Of a stretch of DNA of 64,000 nucleotides, positions 25,211-34,774 are shown one piece after another (position 1 is the first letter of the stretch; every line of letters begins with the position of its first letter). The DNA comes from Nocardioides dongkuii. GTDB taxonomy: Bacteria > Actinomycetota > Actinomycetes > Propionibacteriales > Nocardioidaceae. The translations under genes were made by a program, and so were the position numbers. The stretch is taken from positions 248,001-312,000 of the forward strand of contig NZ_CP059903.1 of assembly GCF_014127485.1 (NCBI RefSeq), written 5' to 3'. Below the pieces are notes generated by a model. It saw only the letters and a list, made by a program, of their open reading frames with translations. It made no database searches and was not told the DNA's origin.

Positions 25211-27576
25211 CAGCTCTCCTTCACGAGCAGGGCGACGGGGTAGCCGTCGAGCAGGTCGGCCAGCCGGGTGGAGGCGGGCCGGTCGGCGATCACGTCGCGC
25301 CAGCGGCCCGGGGGCAGCTCGAGCTCGGTGTCGCCCCAGCCGCCGCGCCGGGCGAGCCCGCCGGGCAGTCGGGTGACCACGGCGATCGCGCCGCCGCGGT
25401 CGTAGGCGACGACGTGGTCGGCGGCCGCGCCGCGCGCCGTGACCGGCGCGTAGGAGCCGAACAGCTCCGGCCGGTCCCGGCGCGCGGTCAGCGCCGCGTG
25501 GGTGACCCGCAGCTTGGCGGTGCCGGGGTCGTCGAGGGCGGTGCCCAGCGGCGACCACTCGGCGGCGGTGAGCGCCGCGGCGCGGGCGTCGAAGTCGACC
25601 GGCCGGCGGTTGTCGGGGTCGACGAGGGACTGCTCCCACAGCTCGCTGCCCTGGTAGACGTCGGGGACGCCGGGCAGCGTGGTCGCGAGCAGCTTGGCGG
25701 CGAGGGCGTTGACCCAGCCGGGGCCGACCACGTGGGGGAGGAACTCCTCGATCGCCGCGCGGACGTCGTCACGGTCGAACGCCGCGTCGACGGCCCCGTG
25801 CACGGCGGCCTCGTACGCCTCGTCGGGGTCGGTCCAGGTGGTGCGGTCGCCGGCCTCGCGCATCGCCTTCTCGGCGTACCCGTGCAGGCGGTCGCGCAGG
25901 GCGGGGTCCTCCGGCAGCCAGGCGCCGATGACGGCCTGCCAGAGCAGCGCGGCGAAGCCCGGGTCGGGCAGCGGCACCAGCTCCAGCAGCCGGTCGAGCG
26001 TGCGCTCCCAGTGGTCCGGGACCTCCGCGAACGCCGTGATCCGCGCCCGCACGTCCTCGCCGCGCTTGGTGTCGTGGGTCGAGAGCGTGATCATCGCGTG
26101 CGGCCAGTCGACCTGCCGCTGGGCCATCAGTGCGTGCAGTTCGTCGACGGGGAGCGAGAACTCGCTCGGGTCGCCCCCGACCTCGTTGAGCGAGGTCAGC
26201 CGCGAGTAGCGGTAGAACGCGCAGTCCTCCACGCCCTTGGCCATCACCATGCCGCTCGTCTGCTGGAACCGGCGGGCCGGCGCGGCCCACGCGTCGCTGA
26301 GCACCGGCAGCAGGATGTCGAAGGTCGCCGCCAGGTCGGGTCGCTCGCGCCGGGCCGCCTCGAACGCCTGGTCCAGGTGCTCGCGCCCCTCGGGCAGGTA
26401 GGAGCGGTAGACCGGGAAGCAGGCGAGCAGCTCGGCGATCGCGTCGACCACCTTCTCGACCGTGGACGCGGCGCGGTCGACGTCGGACGGCAGGACCCGG
26501 CGTACCTCGCGAGTGATCCGCCGGGCCTCGCTGTTGAGGATCCCGTCGGCCACCTCGCGCTTGGTGCCGTGGATCATCCGCGCCCAGTCGACGCGCTCGC
26601 CGCGCAGCCGGGTCTCGAGGTCGGTGAGCGGCTCCTCCGCGGCCGGGTCGGTGAGCACCCGGTCGATGTGCGCGAGCACGTCGTACCCGGTGGTGCCGGC
26701 GGTGGCCCAGGACGACGGCAGCTCCTCGCCGGGCTCCAGGATCTTCTCCACCAGGACGTAGGCGCCGCCGGTGAGGTCGGCCAGCTCGTCGAGGTAGCGC
26801 TTGGGGTCGCGCAGCCCGTCGGGGTGGTCCACGCGGAGCCCGTCGACGAGTCCCTCGTCGAACCAGCGGCGGATCTCGATGTGGGACTCCGCGAAGACCT
26901 CGGGGTCCTCGACGCGCAGCGCGGCGAGGCTGTTGACCGCGAAGAAGCGGCGGTAGTTCAGGCCCTCGTCGGCGACCTGCCAGTGCACGAGCTCGTAGTG
27001 CTGGCGGGCGTGCACGTCCTGGGCGTCGTCGCCCTCGGTCCAGGTTCCGGGCGCCACCGGGTAGTGGTGGTCGTGGTAGAGCAGCTCGGCGCCGTCGTCG
27101 GTGTCGACGACCCGGAGGTGGCCGATCGAGCCGTCGTCGGCGACGTCGTCGTCGCCGACCACCGGGATCCGGATCCGGCCGTCGCCGACCGCCCACTCGA
27201 TGTCGAACGCGGTGGCGTGCTCGGACTCGCGGCCGAGCTTGAGCACGTCCCACCACCAGGGGTCCTCGGACGGCGTCGCGACGCCGACGTGGTTGGGCAC
27301 GATGTCGACCAGGACGCCCATCCCGAGGCGGCGGGCCTCGCCGGACAGCGCCGCCAGGCCCTCCTCGCCGCCGCGGGAGGGATCGATGTGGTCGTGCGCG
27401 ACCACGTCGTACCCGTGGGTGCTGCCCGGCTCCGCGGCCAGCAGCGGCGACAGGTAGACCCAGTCGACGCCGAGCTCGTGGAGGTACGGCAGCCGCCGCG
27501 CCGCCTCGAAGAGGTCGAAGTCCTCGGTGATCTGCAACCGGTAGGTGCTGACCGGCACCCGCTGCTGGTCCGCCAT
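25210..27576 (-). CDS. treY: Malto-oligosyltrehalose synthase
   Basis: GH13_26 transglucosylase converting the reducing end of maltodextrins to a trehalose unit; 788 residues. Signature regions: [20 protein letters not shown] at the start, [11 protein letters not shown], nucleophile Asp in [12 protein letters not shown], acid Glu in [14 protein letters not shown], the [15 protein letters not shown] motif and [15 protein letters not shown] at 27576 follows the treX stop by 3 bp. Works with TreZ downstream to make trehalose from glycogen-type glucans. Confidence 0.95.
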
Positions 27577-27579
27577 GCC

Positions 27580-29805
27580 TCAGGCCCGCCGGGCCTGCAT
27601 GGCGACCGAGGCGGCCACGGAGTGGTCGATCTCGGCCTCGGCCTCCCGGTGCTCGCGGAGCACCACCAGGCTGCGGCTGGTGAGCGTGAACGTGCCCTCG
27701 GCGTCGTACGAGCCGTCGGCGTCGGCGTCGCCGCCGGTGTCGATGACCACGTCCCAGCCGGCCGCGAACTCCAGCGGGGGCAGGGTGACCTCCGCGTCGC
27801 CGTCGGCGTTGAAGTAGATCAGGAAGTGGTCGTCGGTGATCCGCTGGCCGCGCTCGTCCTTGCCGGCGATGCCGTTGCCGTTGAGGAACATGCCGATGGC
27901 CTGCTCGCCGCCGTCCCACTCGTCGTCGCCCATCGGGCGGCCGTCGAGGTGCAGCCAGACGATGTCGTCGACCTTCTCGCCGTAGCTGCCGCGGACCTGC
28001 TCGCCGGTGAAGAACCGCTTGCGGCGGAACGTCGGGTGCTCGGCGCGCAGCCGGGCGACCGCGGCGGTGAACTCCACCAACGGCTGGTCGGCGCGGTCCC
28101 AGTGCACCCAGCTCAGCTCGGAGTCCTGGGCGTAGGTGTTGTTGTTGCCCTGCTGGGTGCGGCCCATCTCGTCGCCGTGCAGCAGCATCGGGGTGCCCTG
28201 GCTGAGCAGCAGCGTCGCGATGAAGTTGCGCTGCTCGCGGGCGCGGAAGGCGAGCACCTCCGGGTCGTCGGTCGGTCCCTCGACGCCGTGGTTCCAGGAC
28301 CGGTTGTGGCTCTCGCCGTCGTTGTTGTCCTCGCCGTTGGCCTCGTTGTGCTTCTCGTTGTAGGCGACCAGGTCGTGCAGCGTGAAGCCGTCGTGGGCGG
28401 TGACGAAGTTGATGCTCGCGAACGGACGGCGTCCCGAGCGCTCGTAGAGGTCCGAGGAGCCGGCGATCCGGGAGGCGAACTCGCCGAGCGCGGGCTCGCC
28501 GCGCCAGAAGTCGCGGACGGTGTCGCGGTACTTGCCGTTCCACTCCGTCCACTGCGGCGGGAAGCCGCCGACCTGGTAGCCGCCGGGCCCGACGTCCCAG
28601 GGCTCCGCGATCAGCTTGACCTGGCTGACCACCGGGTCCTGCTGCACGAGCTCGAAGAACGTCGCCAGCCGGTCGACGTCGTAGAACTCGCGGGCCAGCG
28701 CCGAGGCGAGGTCGAAGCGGAAGCCGTCGACGTGCATCTCGGTGACCCAGTAGCGCAGCGAGTCCATGATCAGCTGCAGCGAGTGCGGGTGCCGGACGTT
28801 GAGGGTGTTGCCGGTGCCGGTGTAGTCCATGTAGTACCGCTCGTCGTCCTCGACCAGGCGGTAGTAGGCCTCGTTGTCGATGCCCTTGAAGCTCAGCGTC
28901 GGCCCGAGGTGGTTGCCCTCCGCGGTGTGGTTGTAGACCACGTCGAGGATCACCTCGATGCCGGCGGCGTGCATGGCCTTGACCATCGCCTTGAACTCCT
29001 GGACCTGCTGGCCGAGGCCCTGCGCGGCGCGGGTCGCGGTGCTGTAGTCCTCGTGGGGCGCGAAGAACCCGAGGGTGTTGTAGCCCCAGTAGTTGCGCAG
29101 CCCCTTCTCGAGCAGGGTGTTGTCCTGCACGAACTGGTGGACCGGCATCAGCTCGATCGCGGTGATGCCCAGCTTCTGCAGGTGCGCGGTGATCGCGGGG
29201 TGCGCGAGCCCGGCGTAGGTGCCGCGGAGCTCCTCGGGGACCTCGGGGTGCAGCTGGGTCAGGCCCTTGACGTGGGCCTCGTAGATGACCGAGTCGTTGA
29301 AGGGGACGTTGAGTCGGCGGTCGCCCTCCCAGTCGAAGAACGGGTTGATCACCACGCCGTACGTCATGTGCGGCGCGGAGTCCTCGTCGTTGCGCGAGTC
29401 CTCGTCGCCGAAGGTGTAGGAGAACAGGCTCGGGTGCCAGTCGATCTCACCGCTGGTGGCCTTGGCGTAGGGGTCGAGCAGCAGCTTGTTGGGGTTGCAG
29501 CGCAGCCCCTGCTCGGGGTCCCACGGCCCGTGCACGCGGTAGCCGTAGCGCTGGCCGGGCTGCACCTGCGGCAGGTAGCAGTGCCAGACGAAGGCGTCGA
29601 CCTCGGTGAGCTCGATGCGGCTCTCGACGTCGTCGGCGTCGAAGAGGCAGAGCTCGACCCGGTCGGCGACCTCGCTGAAGAGCGCGAAGTTCGTGCCGGA
29701 GCCGTCGTACGTCGCGCCGAGGGGGTAGGCCTGGCCGGGCCAGACCTCCAGCGCGGTCTCGACAGCAGCGTCACCGAGGGTCGAGTTCGCGGTTTGATCG
29801 TTCAA
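27580..29805 (-). CDS. treX: Glycogen debranching enzyme (isoamylase type)
   Basis: GH13_11 alpha-1,6-glucosidase that debranches glycogen for TreY; 741 residues. An N-terminal CBM48 (YPLGATYDGSGTNFALFSE) is followed by a barrel with nucleophile Asp in HVDGFRFDLASAL, acid Glu in LIAEPWDVG and Asp in FVTAHDGFTLHDLV. Isoamylase hallmarks are VYNHTAEGNHLGPTLSFKG and LLSQGTPMLLHGDE. The best start is TTG at 29805, six bases after GGAAGG and just before the conserved N-terminus; the frame stays open further upstream to 29871. First gene of treXYZ, giving a complete glycogen-to-trehalose route. Confidence 0.93.
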   Translation of the reverse strand: MNDQTANSTLGDAAVETALEVWPGQAYPLGATYDGSGTNFALFSEVADRVELCLFDADDVESRIELTEVDAFVWHCYLPQVQPGQRYGYRVHGPWDPEQGLRCNPNKLLLDPYAKATSGEIDWHPSLFSYTFGDEDSRNDEDSAPHMTYGVVINPFFDWEGDRRLNVPFNDSVIYEAHVKGLTQLHPEVPEELRGTYAGLAHPAITAHLQKLGITAIELMPVHQFVQDNTLLEKGLRNYWGYNTLGFFAPHEDYSTATRAAQGLGQQVQEFKAMVKAMHAAGIEVILDVVYNHTAEGNHLGPTLSFKGIDNEAYYRLVEDDERYYMDYTGTGNTLNVRHPHSLQLIMDSLRYWVTEMHVDGFRFDLASALAREFYDVDRLATFFELVQQDPVVSQVKLIAEPWDVGPGGYQVGGFPPQWTEWNGKYRDTVRDFWRGEPALGEFASRIAGSSDLYERSGRRPFASINFVTAHDGFTLHDLVAYNEKHNEANGEDNNDGESHNRSWNHGVEGPTDDPEVLAFRAREQRNFIATLLLSQGTPMLLHGDEMGRTQQGNNNTYAQDSELSWVHWDRADQPLVEFTAAVARLRAEHPTFRRKRFFTGEQVRGSYGEKVDDIVWLHLDGRPMGDDEWDGGEQAIGMFLNGNGIAGKDERGQRITDDHFLIYFNADGDAEVTLPPLEFAAGWDVVIDTGGDADADGSYDAEGTFTLTSRSLVVLREHREAEAEIDHSVAASVAMQARRA

Positions 29806-29884
29806 AGCACACCTTCCAGAACGGGCCGATCCCGAACTCGACGTGTACCCACGCCGCGGAGATGTCACCACTGTTGACGCCGGA

Positions 29885-31966
29885 TCAGGGCGTGAGGTTG
29901 ATCATCCTCGACACCTCGGGGGTGACCCGCCGGGCCCAGGCCATGCTGACGTGGTCGGCGTTGCCGTAGACCATCAGCCCGCCGGCCACGACCGGGCACC
30001 GGGCGTCCTGGCAGGCCAGGCCGGGCAGGTCGAGGTACGGGACCCCGAGGCCCTCCGCCACGCGCCGGACGACCGCGTTGCCGGTGACCACCCGCTCGAC
30101 CTCGGGGGTCGTGCAGGTCGCCATCGTCGCGTCGGGGTCGGTGAGGCAGGCGATCGGGTCGGTGGTCAGCGGGCTGACGTCGCCGAGCACGCGCAGGTCG
30201 TCGGTGAGCGGGCGGAGCGCGCGCAGCGTCGTGGCCACGCCGGTCTCCCAGGCGGGGACCCGGTCCTCGCCGCGGGCGCTGGTGTTGCCCTGCAGGGAGC
30301 GCCCGCCGACCAGCAGCACGTCGGGGTGCAGGCTCTCGAGCCGCTCGGCCGCCCAGGCCCGGAACTCGGTGCACTCGGTGTACTCGCGGCTCATGTCGGG
30401 GGTGCGCAGGGCCACGTCGTACGGCGTGCAGCCGAACTTCACCAGCGGGACCACCCGGTAGCCGAGCTTCCGGCCGATCCGGTCGATCGCCGGGAGCCAC
30501 TGGCCGGCGTGGGAGTCCCCGAGCACCACGATCGTCCGGTCCGCCTCGGGGTCGCCCACCGGGCAGGTCTCGACGGCCGTCTCGTCCGGTCCCGCGTTGC
30601 ACCGGTAGCGGCGGTGCCACAGGTCCTTCGCGAGGTCGTCGACCTGGTCGGCCGAGGTGAGCGGGAACGCGACGGGCGAGGCGGCGTCGGCCCGCTCCAG
30701 GGAGTCCCGCAGCTGGTCGGCGACCGGGACGTCGTTGTCGCGCAGCGCGAGGTAGACGCTGTTGTCGCCGAGGCGCTCCTCGACCCGGTGGGTGGCGACG
30801 GAGCTGGCGGCCACGGTGCCCGAGACGACCACGCCGAGCGCGACCGGCCAGAGCACGAGGCTGCGCCACCGGCGGCCGGTGAGCCAGCGCTGGCGGCGTA
30901 CCGGGTCCTCGACGAGGTGGTAGCTGGCGATCGACAGCAGGAGCGCGACCACCACGAACCCCGCCGTCCGCAGGGCACCCCCGCCGCCCACGACCTCGGG
31001 GCCGAGGACCAGCACCGGCCAGTGCCACAGGTAGAAGGAGTACGACAGGTCGCCCAGCCAGGTCAGCGGCCGGAGCGTGAGCAGCCGGGCGGCGCCCACG
31101 GCCTCGGACCCGGTGCCGGCGGCGAGCACCGCCACCGTTCCCAGCACCGGCAGCAGTGCGTGGTGGCCGGGGATCGGGGTGCGGGCGTCGAAGGTCACCA
31201 GCGCCGTCGCGATCGCGAGCAGGCCGGCGGCCGCCAGCACCCGGCGCGCGACCGGGCCCAGGGCCGCCGCCCGCGCGGCGGTCAGGGCGAGCAGCACGCC
31301 CGCGCCGAGCTCCCAGGCGCGGGTCACGGAGGAGAAGTACGCCGCGGTCGCCTCCCGGCCGGTCAGCACCACCGACCACGCCAACGACGCGGCCACCAGC
31401 AGCGCGACCGCCGCGGCGACCAGCGGCCAGGGGGAGGCGTGCCGCGACCGGCGGCGCGCGAGCGCGAGGAGGCCCACCAGCAGGAGCGGCCAGACCAGGT
31501 AGAACTGCTCCTCGACCGCCAGCGACCAGTAGTGCTGGACGGGCGAGGGCGGCAGCCCCTCCGCGAAGTAGTCGGTGCCGAGGTCGGCGAAGTGCACGTT
31601 GGCCAGGAACCCCGCGGCCCAGAGGGTGTCGCTCGTGACCTGGTCGACCCGGCCGTACGCCAGGGCGCCGGCCGCGACCGCGAGCACCGCCAGCAGGACG
31701 AGGGTGGCCGCCGGGAGGATCCGGCGGGCCCGCCGCGCGTAGAAGCCGAGCAGGCCGACCCGGCCGGTGCGGTCCGCCTCGCGGATCATCAGCCCGGTGA
31801 TCAGGAACCCGGAGACCACGAAGAACACGTCGACGCCGACGTAGCCGCCCGCGAGGAGGTCGACGCCGGCGTGGTCGAGCACGACGGCCAGCACGGCGAC
31901 CGCGCGCAGGCCCTGGATGTCGCGGCGTACGCCGGTGTGGCCCGGGGCGGCGGCGCCTGACGTCAT
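29885..31966 (-). CDS. Acyltransferase 3 / SGNH-domain O-acyltransferase (OafA/YrhL-like)
   Basis: Membrane enzyme that O-acylates cell-surface glycans; about 693 residues. Ten or eleven helices of the AT3 domain (starting DIQGLRAVAVLAVVLDHAGV with the conserved catalytic His) occupy residues 15-380. The motifs FFVVSGFLITGLM, FYARRARRILPAA and YWSLAVEEQFYLVWP are typical. After one more helix comes an extracytoplasmic SGNH-like domain with the nucleophile block VVLGDSHAGQWLPA, the LLVGGRSLQ block and the final NADHVSMAWA carrying the Asp-His pair. ATG at 31966 is used; an upstream GTG at 31978 is possible. No glycan cluster surrounds it, so the acceptor is unknown. Confidence 0.88.
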   Translation of the reverse strand: MTSGAAAPGHTGVRRDIQGLRAVAVLAVVLDHAGVDLLAGGYVGVDVFFVVSGFLITGLMIREADRTGRVGLLGFYARRARRILPAATLVLLAVLAVAAGALAYGRVDQVTSDTLWAAGFLANVHFADLGTDYFAEGLPPSPVQHYWSLAVEEQFYLVWPLLLVGLLALARRRSRHASPWPLVAAAVALLVAASLAWSVVLTGREATAAYFSSVTRAWELGAGVLLALTAARAAALGPVARRVLAAAGLLAIATALVTFDARTPIPGHHALLPVLGTVAVLAAGTGSEAVGAARLLTLRPLTWLGDLSYSFYLWHWPVLVLGPEVVGGGGALRTAGFVVVALLLSIASYHLVEDPVRRQRWLTGRRWRSLVLWPVALGVVVSGTVAASSVATHRVEERLGDNSVYLALRDNDVPVADQLRDSLERADAASPVAFPLTSADQVDDLAKDLWHRRYRCNAGPDETAVETCPVGDPEADRTIVVLGDSHAGQWLPAIDRIGRKLGYRVVPLVKFGCTPYDVALRTPDMSREYTECTEFRAWAAERLESLHPDVLLVGGRSLQGNTSARGEDRVPAWETGVATTLRALRPLTDDLRVLGDVSPLTTDPIACLTDPDATMATCTTPEVERVVTGNAVVRRVAEGLGVPYLDLPGLACQDARCPVVAGGLMVYGNADHVSMAWARRVTPEVSRMINLTP

Positions 31967-32022
31967 GGGGTGCACCACATCCGACTGGGGAATGAGCGGG
32001 AGCGAGACTAGTGTCCCGGCGC

Positions 32023-33471
32023 GTGGACGTCAGCCGAATCCGACGCGCCGATGTCGGGCTGCGCAGCGAGCGCGGCCCGGTCCTGCTGTCGGTGATGCTG
32101 AGCATCGGGCTGGTCGCGATCGACTCCACGATCCTCGCCACCGCCGTCCCGGCGATCGTCGACGACCTCGGCGGGTTCACCCGGTTCCCGTGGCTGTTCT
32201 CGGTCTACCTGCTGGCCCAGGCCGTCTCGGTCCCGCTCTACTCCAAGCTCGCCGACCAGCTCGGCCGCAAGCCCGTGATGCTGCTGGGCATCGGGCTGTT
32301 CCTGCTGGGGTCCCTGCTGTGCGGGCTCGCGTGGGGGATGACGTCGCTGATCGTCTTCCGCGCGGTGCAGGGCCTCGGTGCCGGCGCCGTGCAGCCGATG
32401 GGCATGACGATCGTGGGCGACCTCTACTCGATGGCCGAGCGCGCGCAGGTGCAGGGCTACGTCGCCAGCGTGTGGGCGATCTCCGCGGTCGTCGGCCCGA
32501 CCCTCGGCGGACTCTTCGCCGACCACCTCTCCTGGCGCTGGATCTTCTTCGTCAACCTGCCGCTGGGCCTCGCCGCGGCGTGGATGCTGGTCCGGCGGTT
32601 CGAGGAGCGGGTCGAGCGGCGCCGGCACACCATCGACGTCGCGGGCTCGGTGCTGCTGGCCGGGGGCGGCGTGCTGCTCCTGCTCGCGCTGCTCGAGGGC
32701 GGGGTGCACTGGGCGTGGACCTCCACCACCAGCGTGGCGCTCCTGGGCGGCGCGGCGGTGCTGCTCGCGGCGTTCGTGCTGGTCGAGCGGCGGGCCGCCG
32801 AGCCGGTGCTGCCGCTGTGGGTCTTCACCCACCGCGTCCTGGTCGCGGCGATGCTCGCCTCGCTCGTGGTCGGGGTGCTGATGATGGGGCTCTCGTCGTA
32901 CGTCCCGCTGTTCGCGCAGGAGGTCCTCGGCCGCGGCGCCCTGGTCTCCGGGCTGGCGCTCGCGGCGATGACGCTGGGCTGGCCGATCGCCGCCGCGACC
33001 TCGGGGCGGCTGTACCTCTCCGTCGGCTTCCGCACCACGATGGTCCTCGGCGGCGTGATCGGGCTCGGCGGCGCGGCGCTGCTCGTCGGCCTCGACCAGG
33101 ACAGCTCGATCCTGCGGCTGGCGCTGCCGTGCTTCGTGATGGGCATCGGGTTCGGGTACGTCGCGAGCCCGTCGGTCGTGGCGGCCCAGTCGTCGGTCAC
33201 CTGGGAGCACCGGGGCGTGGCGACCGGCGCGGTGATGTTCGCGCGGTCGGTCGGCAGCGCGGTCGGGGTCGCGGCGTTCGGGGCGATCGCCAACGCGGTG
33301 GTCGCCGACCGGGTGGGCGCCGGCGTACCGGACCTGGAGCGGCTGACGCCCGACGTCCTCGAGCCCGCCATTCACGCGGTCTTCGTGGGGTCCGCCCTGG
33401 CGGCGCTGGCGCTGCTGGTCGTGGGGTTCCTCATGCCCCGGAGGGTTCAGGAACCGGTTACCGACGAGTAG
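32023..33471 (+). CDS. MFS transporter, DHA2 family (14 helices)
   Basis: Proton-coupled efflux pump of about 482 residues. The drug:H+ antiporter-2 signature is clear: SIGLVAIDSTILATAVPAI (motif D1), LADQLGRKPVMLLG (motif A), FRAVQGLGAGAVQPM (motif B) and ISAVVGPTLGGLFADHLSWR (motif C, antiporter). GTG at 32023 lies 8 bp after TAGTGT, suggesting a leaderless start; an in-frame GTG at 32011 is the alternative. It is divergent from the acyltransferase gene with only about 50 bp between them. Substrate unknown. Confidence 0.88.
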   Translation: MDVSRIRRADVGLRSERGPVLLSVMLSIGLVAIDSTILATAVPAIVDDLGGFTRFPWLFSVYLLAQAVSVPLYSKLADQLGRKPVMLLGIGLFLLGSLLCGLAWGMTSLIVFRAVQGLGAGAVQPMGMTIVGDLYSMAERAQVQGYVASVWAISAVVGPTLGGLFADHLSWRWIFFVNLPLGLAAAWMLVRRFEERVERRRHTIDVAGSVLLAGGGVLLLLALLEGGVHWAWTSTTSVALLGGAAVLLAAFVLVERRAAEPVLPLWVFTHRVLVAAMLASLVVGVLMMGLSSYVPLFAQEVLGRGALVSGLALAAMTLGWPIAAATSGRLYLSVGFRTTMVLGGVIGLGGAALLVGLDQDSSILRLALPCFVMGIGFGYVASPSVVAAQSSVTWEHRGVATGAVMFARSVGSAVGVAAFGAIANAVVADRVGAGVPDLERLTPDVLEPAIHAVFVGSALAALALLVVGFLMPRRVQEPVTDE

Positions 33472-33474
33472 GAT
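33469..33474 (+). promoter_or_regulatory. -10 box TAGGAT for a leaderless start
   Basis: TAGGAT ends 7 bp before the ATG of the acyl-CoA dehydrogenase gene (33482), and no ribosome site precedes that ATG. The TAG of this box is also the stop codon of the MFS gene. Confidence 0.5.
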
Positions 33475-33481
33475 CGCCGCC

Positions 33482-34627
33482 ATGAAGCGTGAGATCTACG
33501 ACGAGGACCATGAGGCGTTCCGGAGCTCGGTCCGGGAGTTCCTGGAGCGGTCGGTCATCCCGCACGTCGAGCAGCACGCCGCCGACAAGGCGCTGCCGCG
33601 CGAGTTCTGGCTGGAGGCCGGGCGCCAGGGCTTCCTCGGCCTGGAGATCCCCGAGGAGCACGGCGGCTCGGAGGCGGGCGACTACCGCTTCAACGCGGTG
33701 CTGATGGAGGAGCTCAACCACGTCAACGCGGCGCTCGGGTCGTGCGTCGGCATCCACGCCGACATCACCGCGCCGTACATCGTCGAGCTCGGCACCGACG
33801 AGCAGCGGAAGAAGTGGCTCCCCGGCGTGGCCGCGGGCGAGCTGCTGCTCGCGATCGGCATGACCGAGCCGTCCGGCGGCTCCGACCTCGCCGCGCTGAA
33901 GACCACCGCCGTCCGCGACGGCGACGAGTGGGTCGTCAACGGGTCGAAGACGTTCATCACCAACGGCTACTCCGCGGACCTCGTGCTCACCGCGGTGCGC
34001 ACCTCGCCGGAGAAGAAGGCCCGCGGCATCACCCTGTTCGCGATCCCGTCGACGGCCGAGGGCTTCAGCCGCGGCCGCAAGCTGGACAAGGTCGGCCAGG
34101 ACGAGTCCGACACCGCCGAGCTCTTCTTCGAGAACGTCCGGCTGACCGACGCCGACATCGTCGGCGAGCTCGACGGCGGCTTCATCCACATGATGCAGAA
34201 GCTGCCGCAGGAGCGGCTCGGCTGCGCGATCTCCAACCTCGCGCACGCCCGGCAGATCCTGGTCGAGACGCTGCAGTACACCAAGGACCGCAAGGCCTTC
34301 GGCGCCGGCATCGGCTCCTTCCAGCACAACAAGTTCCTGCTCGCCGAGATGTTCACCCAGGTCGACGTCACCCAGGCCTACGTCGACCAGTGCGTCGTCG
34401 CGCACAGCAAGGGCGAGCTCACCTCCACCGACGCCGCCAAGGCCAAGTGGTGGACCTCGCAGGTGCAGAACGAGATCCTCGACCACTGCGTCCAGCTGCA
34501 CGGCGGCTACGGCTTCATGAACGAGTACCGCGTCGCCCGCGCCTGGCGCGACGCTCGCGTCTCGAAGATCTGGGCCGGCTCCAACGAGATCATGAAGGAG
34601 CTCATCGGCCGCGACCTCGGCCTGTAG
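33482..34627 (+). CDS. Acyl-CoA dehydrogenase
   Basis: FAD flavoenzyme oxidising acyl-CoA to enoyl-CoA; 381 residues, standard length. The three-domain ACAD pattern is visible: N-terminal helices, the FAD-binding segment AIGMTEPSGGSDLAAL with WVVNGSKTFITNG, and the C-terminal DRKAFGAGIGSFQHNKF and QLHGGYGFMNEY. The region SKIWAGSNEIMKELIGRDL corresponds to the family segment carrying the catalytic Glu in many members. Similarity is to the long-chain/FadE group; chain length cannot be read from sequence. It probably starts as a leaderless mRNA and ends before a strong palindrome. Confidence 0.92.
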   Translation: MKREIYDEDHEAFRSSVREFLERSVIPHVEQHAADKALPREFWLEAGRQGFLGLEIPEEHGGSEAGDYRFNAVLMEELNHVNAALGSCVGIHADITAPYIVELGTDEQRKKWLPGVAAGELLLAIGMTEPSGGSDLAALKTTAVRDGDEWVVNGSKTFITNGYSADLVLTAVRTSPEKKARGITLFAIPSTAEGFSRGRKLDKVGQDESDTAELFFENVRLTDADIVGELDGGFIHMMQKLPQERLGCAISNLAHARQILVETLQYTKDRKAFGAGIGSFQHNKFLLAEMFTQVDVTQAYVDQCVVAHSKGELTSTDAAKAKWWTSQVQNEILDHCVQLHGGYGFMNEYRVARAWRDARVSKIWAGSNEIMKELIGRDLGL

Positions 34628-34649
34628 ACGCCGAGCCGGCGTGAGTTGA

Positions 34650-34685
34650 CCGCCGAGTCGGCGCACATGTGCGCCGACTCGGCGG
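34650..34685. repeat. 36-bp perfect palindrome
   Basis: The half CCGCCGAGTCGGCGCACA (34650-34667) is followed without spacer by its exact reverse complement. A smaller stem ACGCCG/CGGCGT precedes it right after the acyl-CoA dehydrogenase stop. The position between two plus-strand genes suggests a terminator-like or repeat-derived hairpin; no T-tract follows. Confidence 0.8.
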
Positions 34686-34774
34686 GGTTCTCCACAGGTC
34701 TGCGGCCCGGTGCCCGACTCCGTCCCGCGCCGGTTCGCCTTGTGCGAGCGGCGGGGAGTGGGAGCATCGAAGCC

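Noticed and set aside
25414-29877. Very long open frame on the plus strand opposite treXYZ (over 1400 codons)
   Set aside because: High GC makes antisense frames stay open. The opposite strand encodes clearly recognisable TreX, TreY and TreZ, and the plus-strand translation is low-complexity with no known motif.
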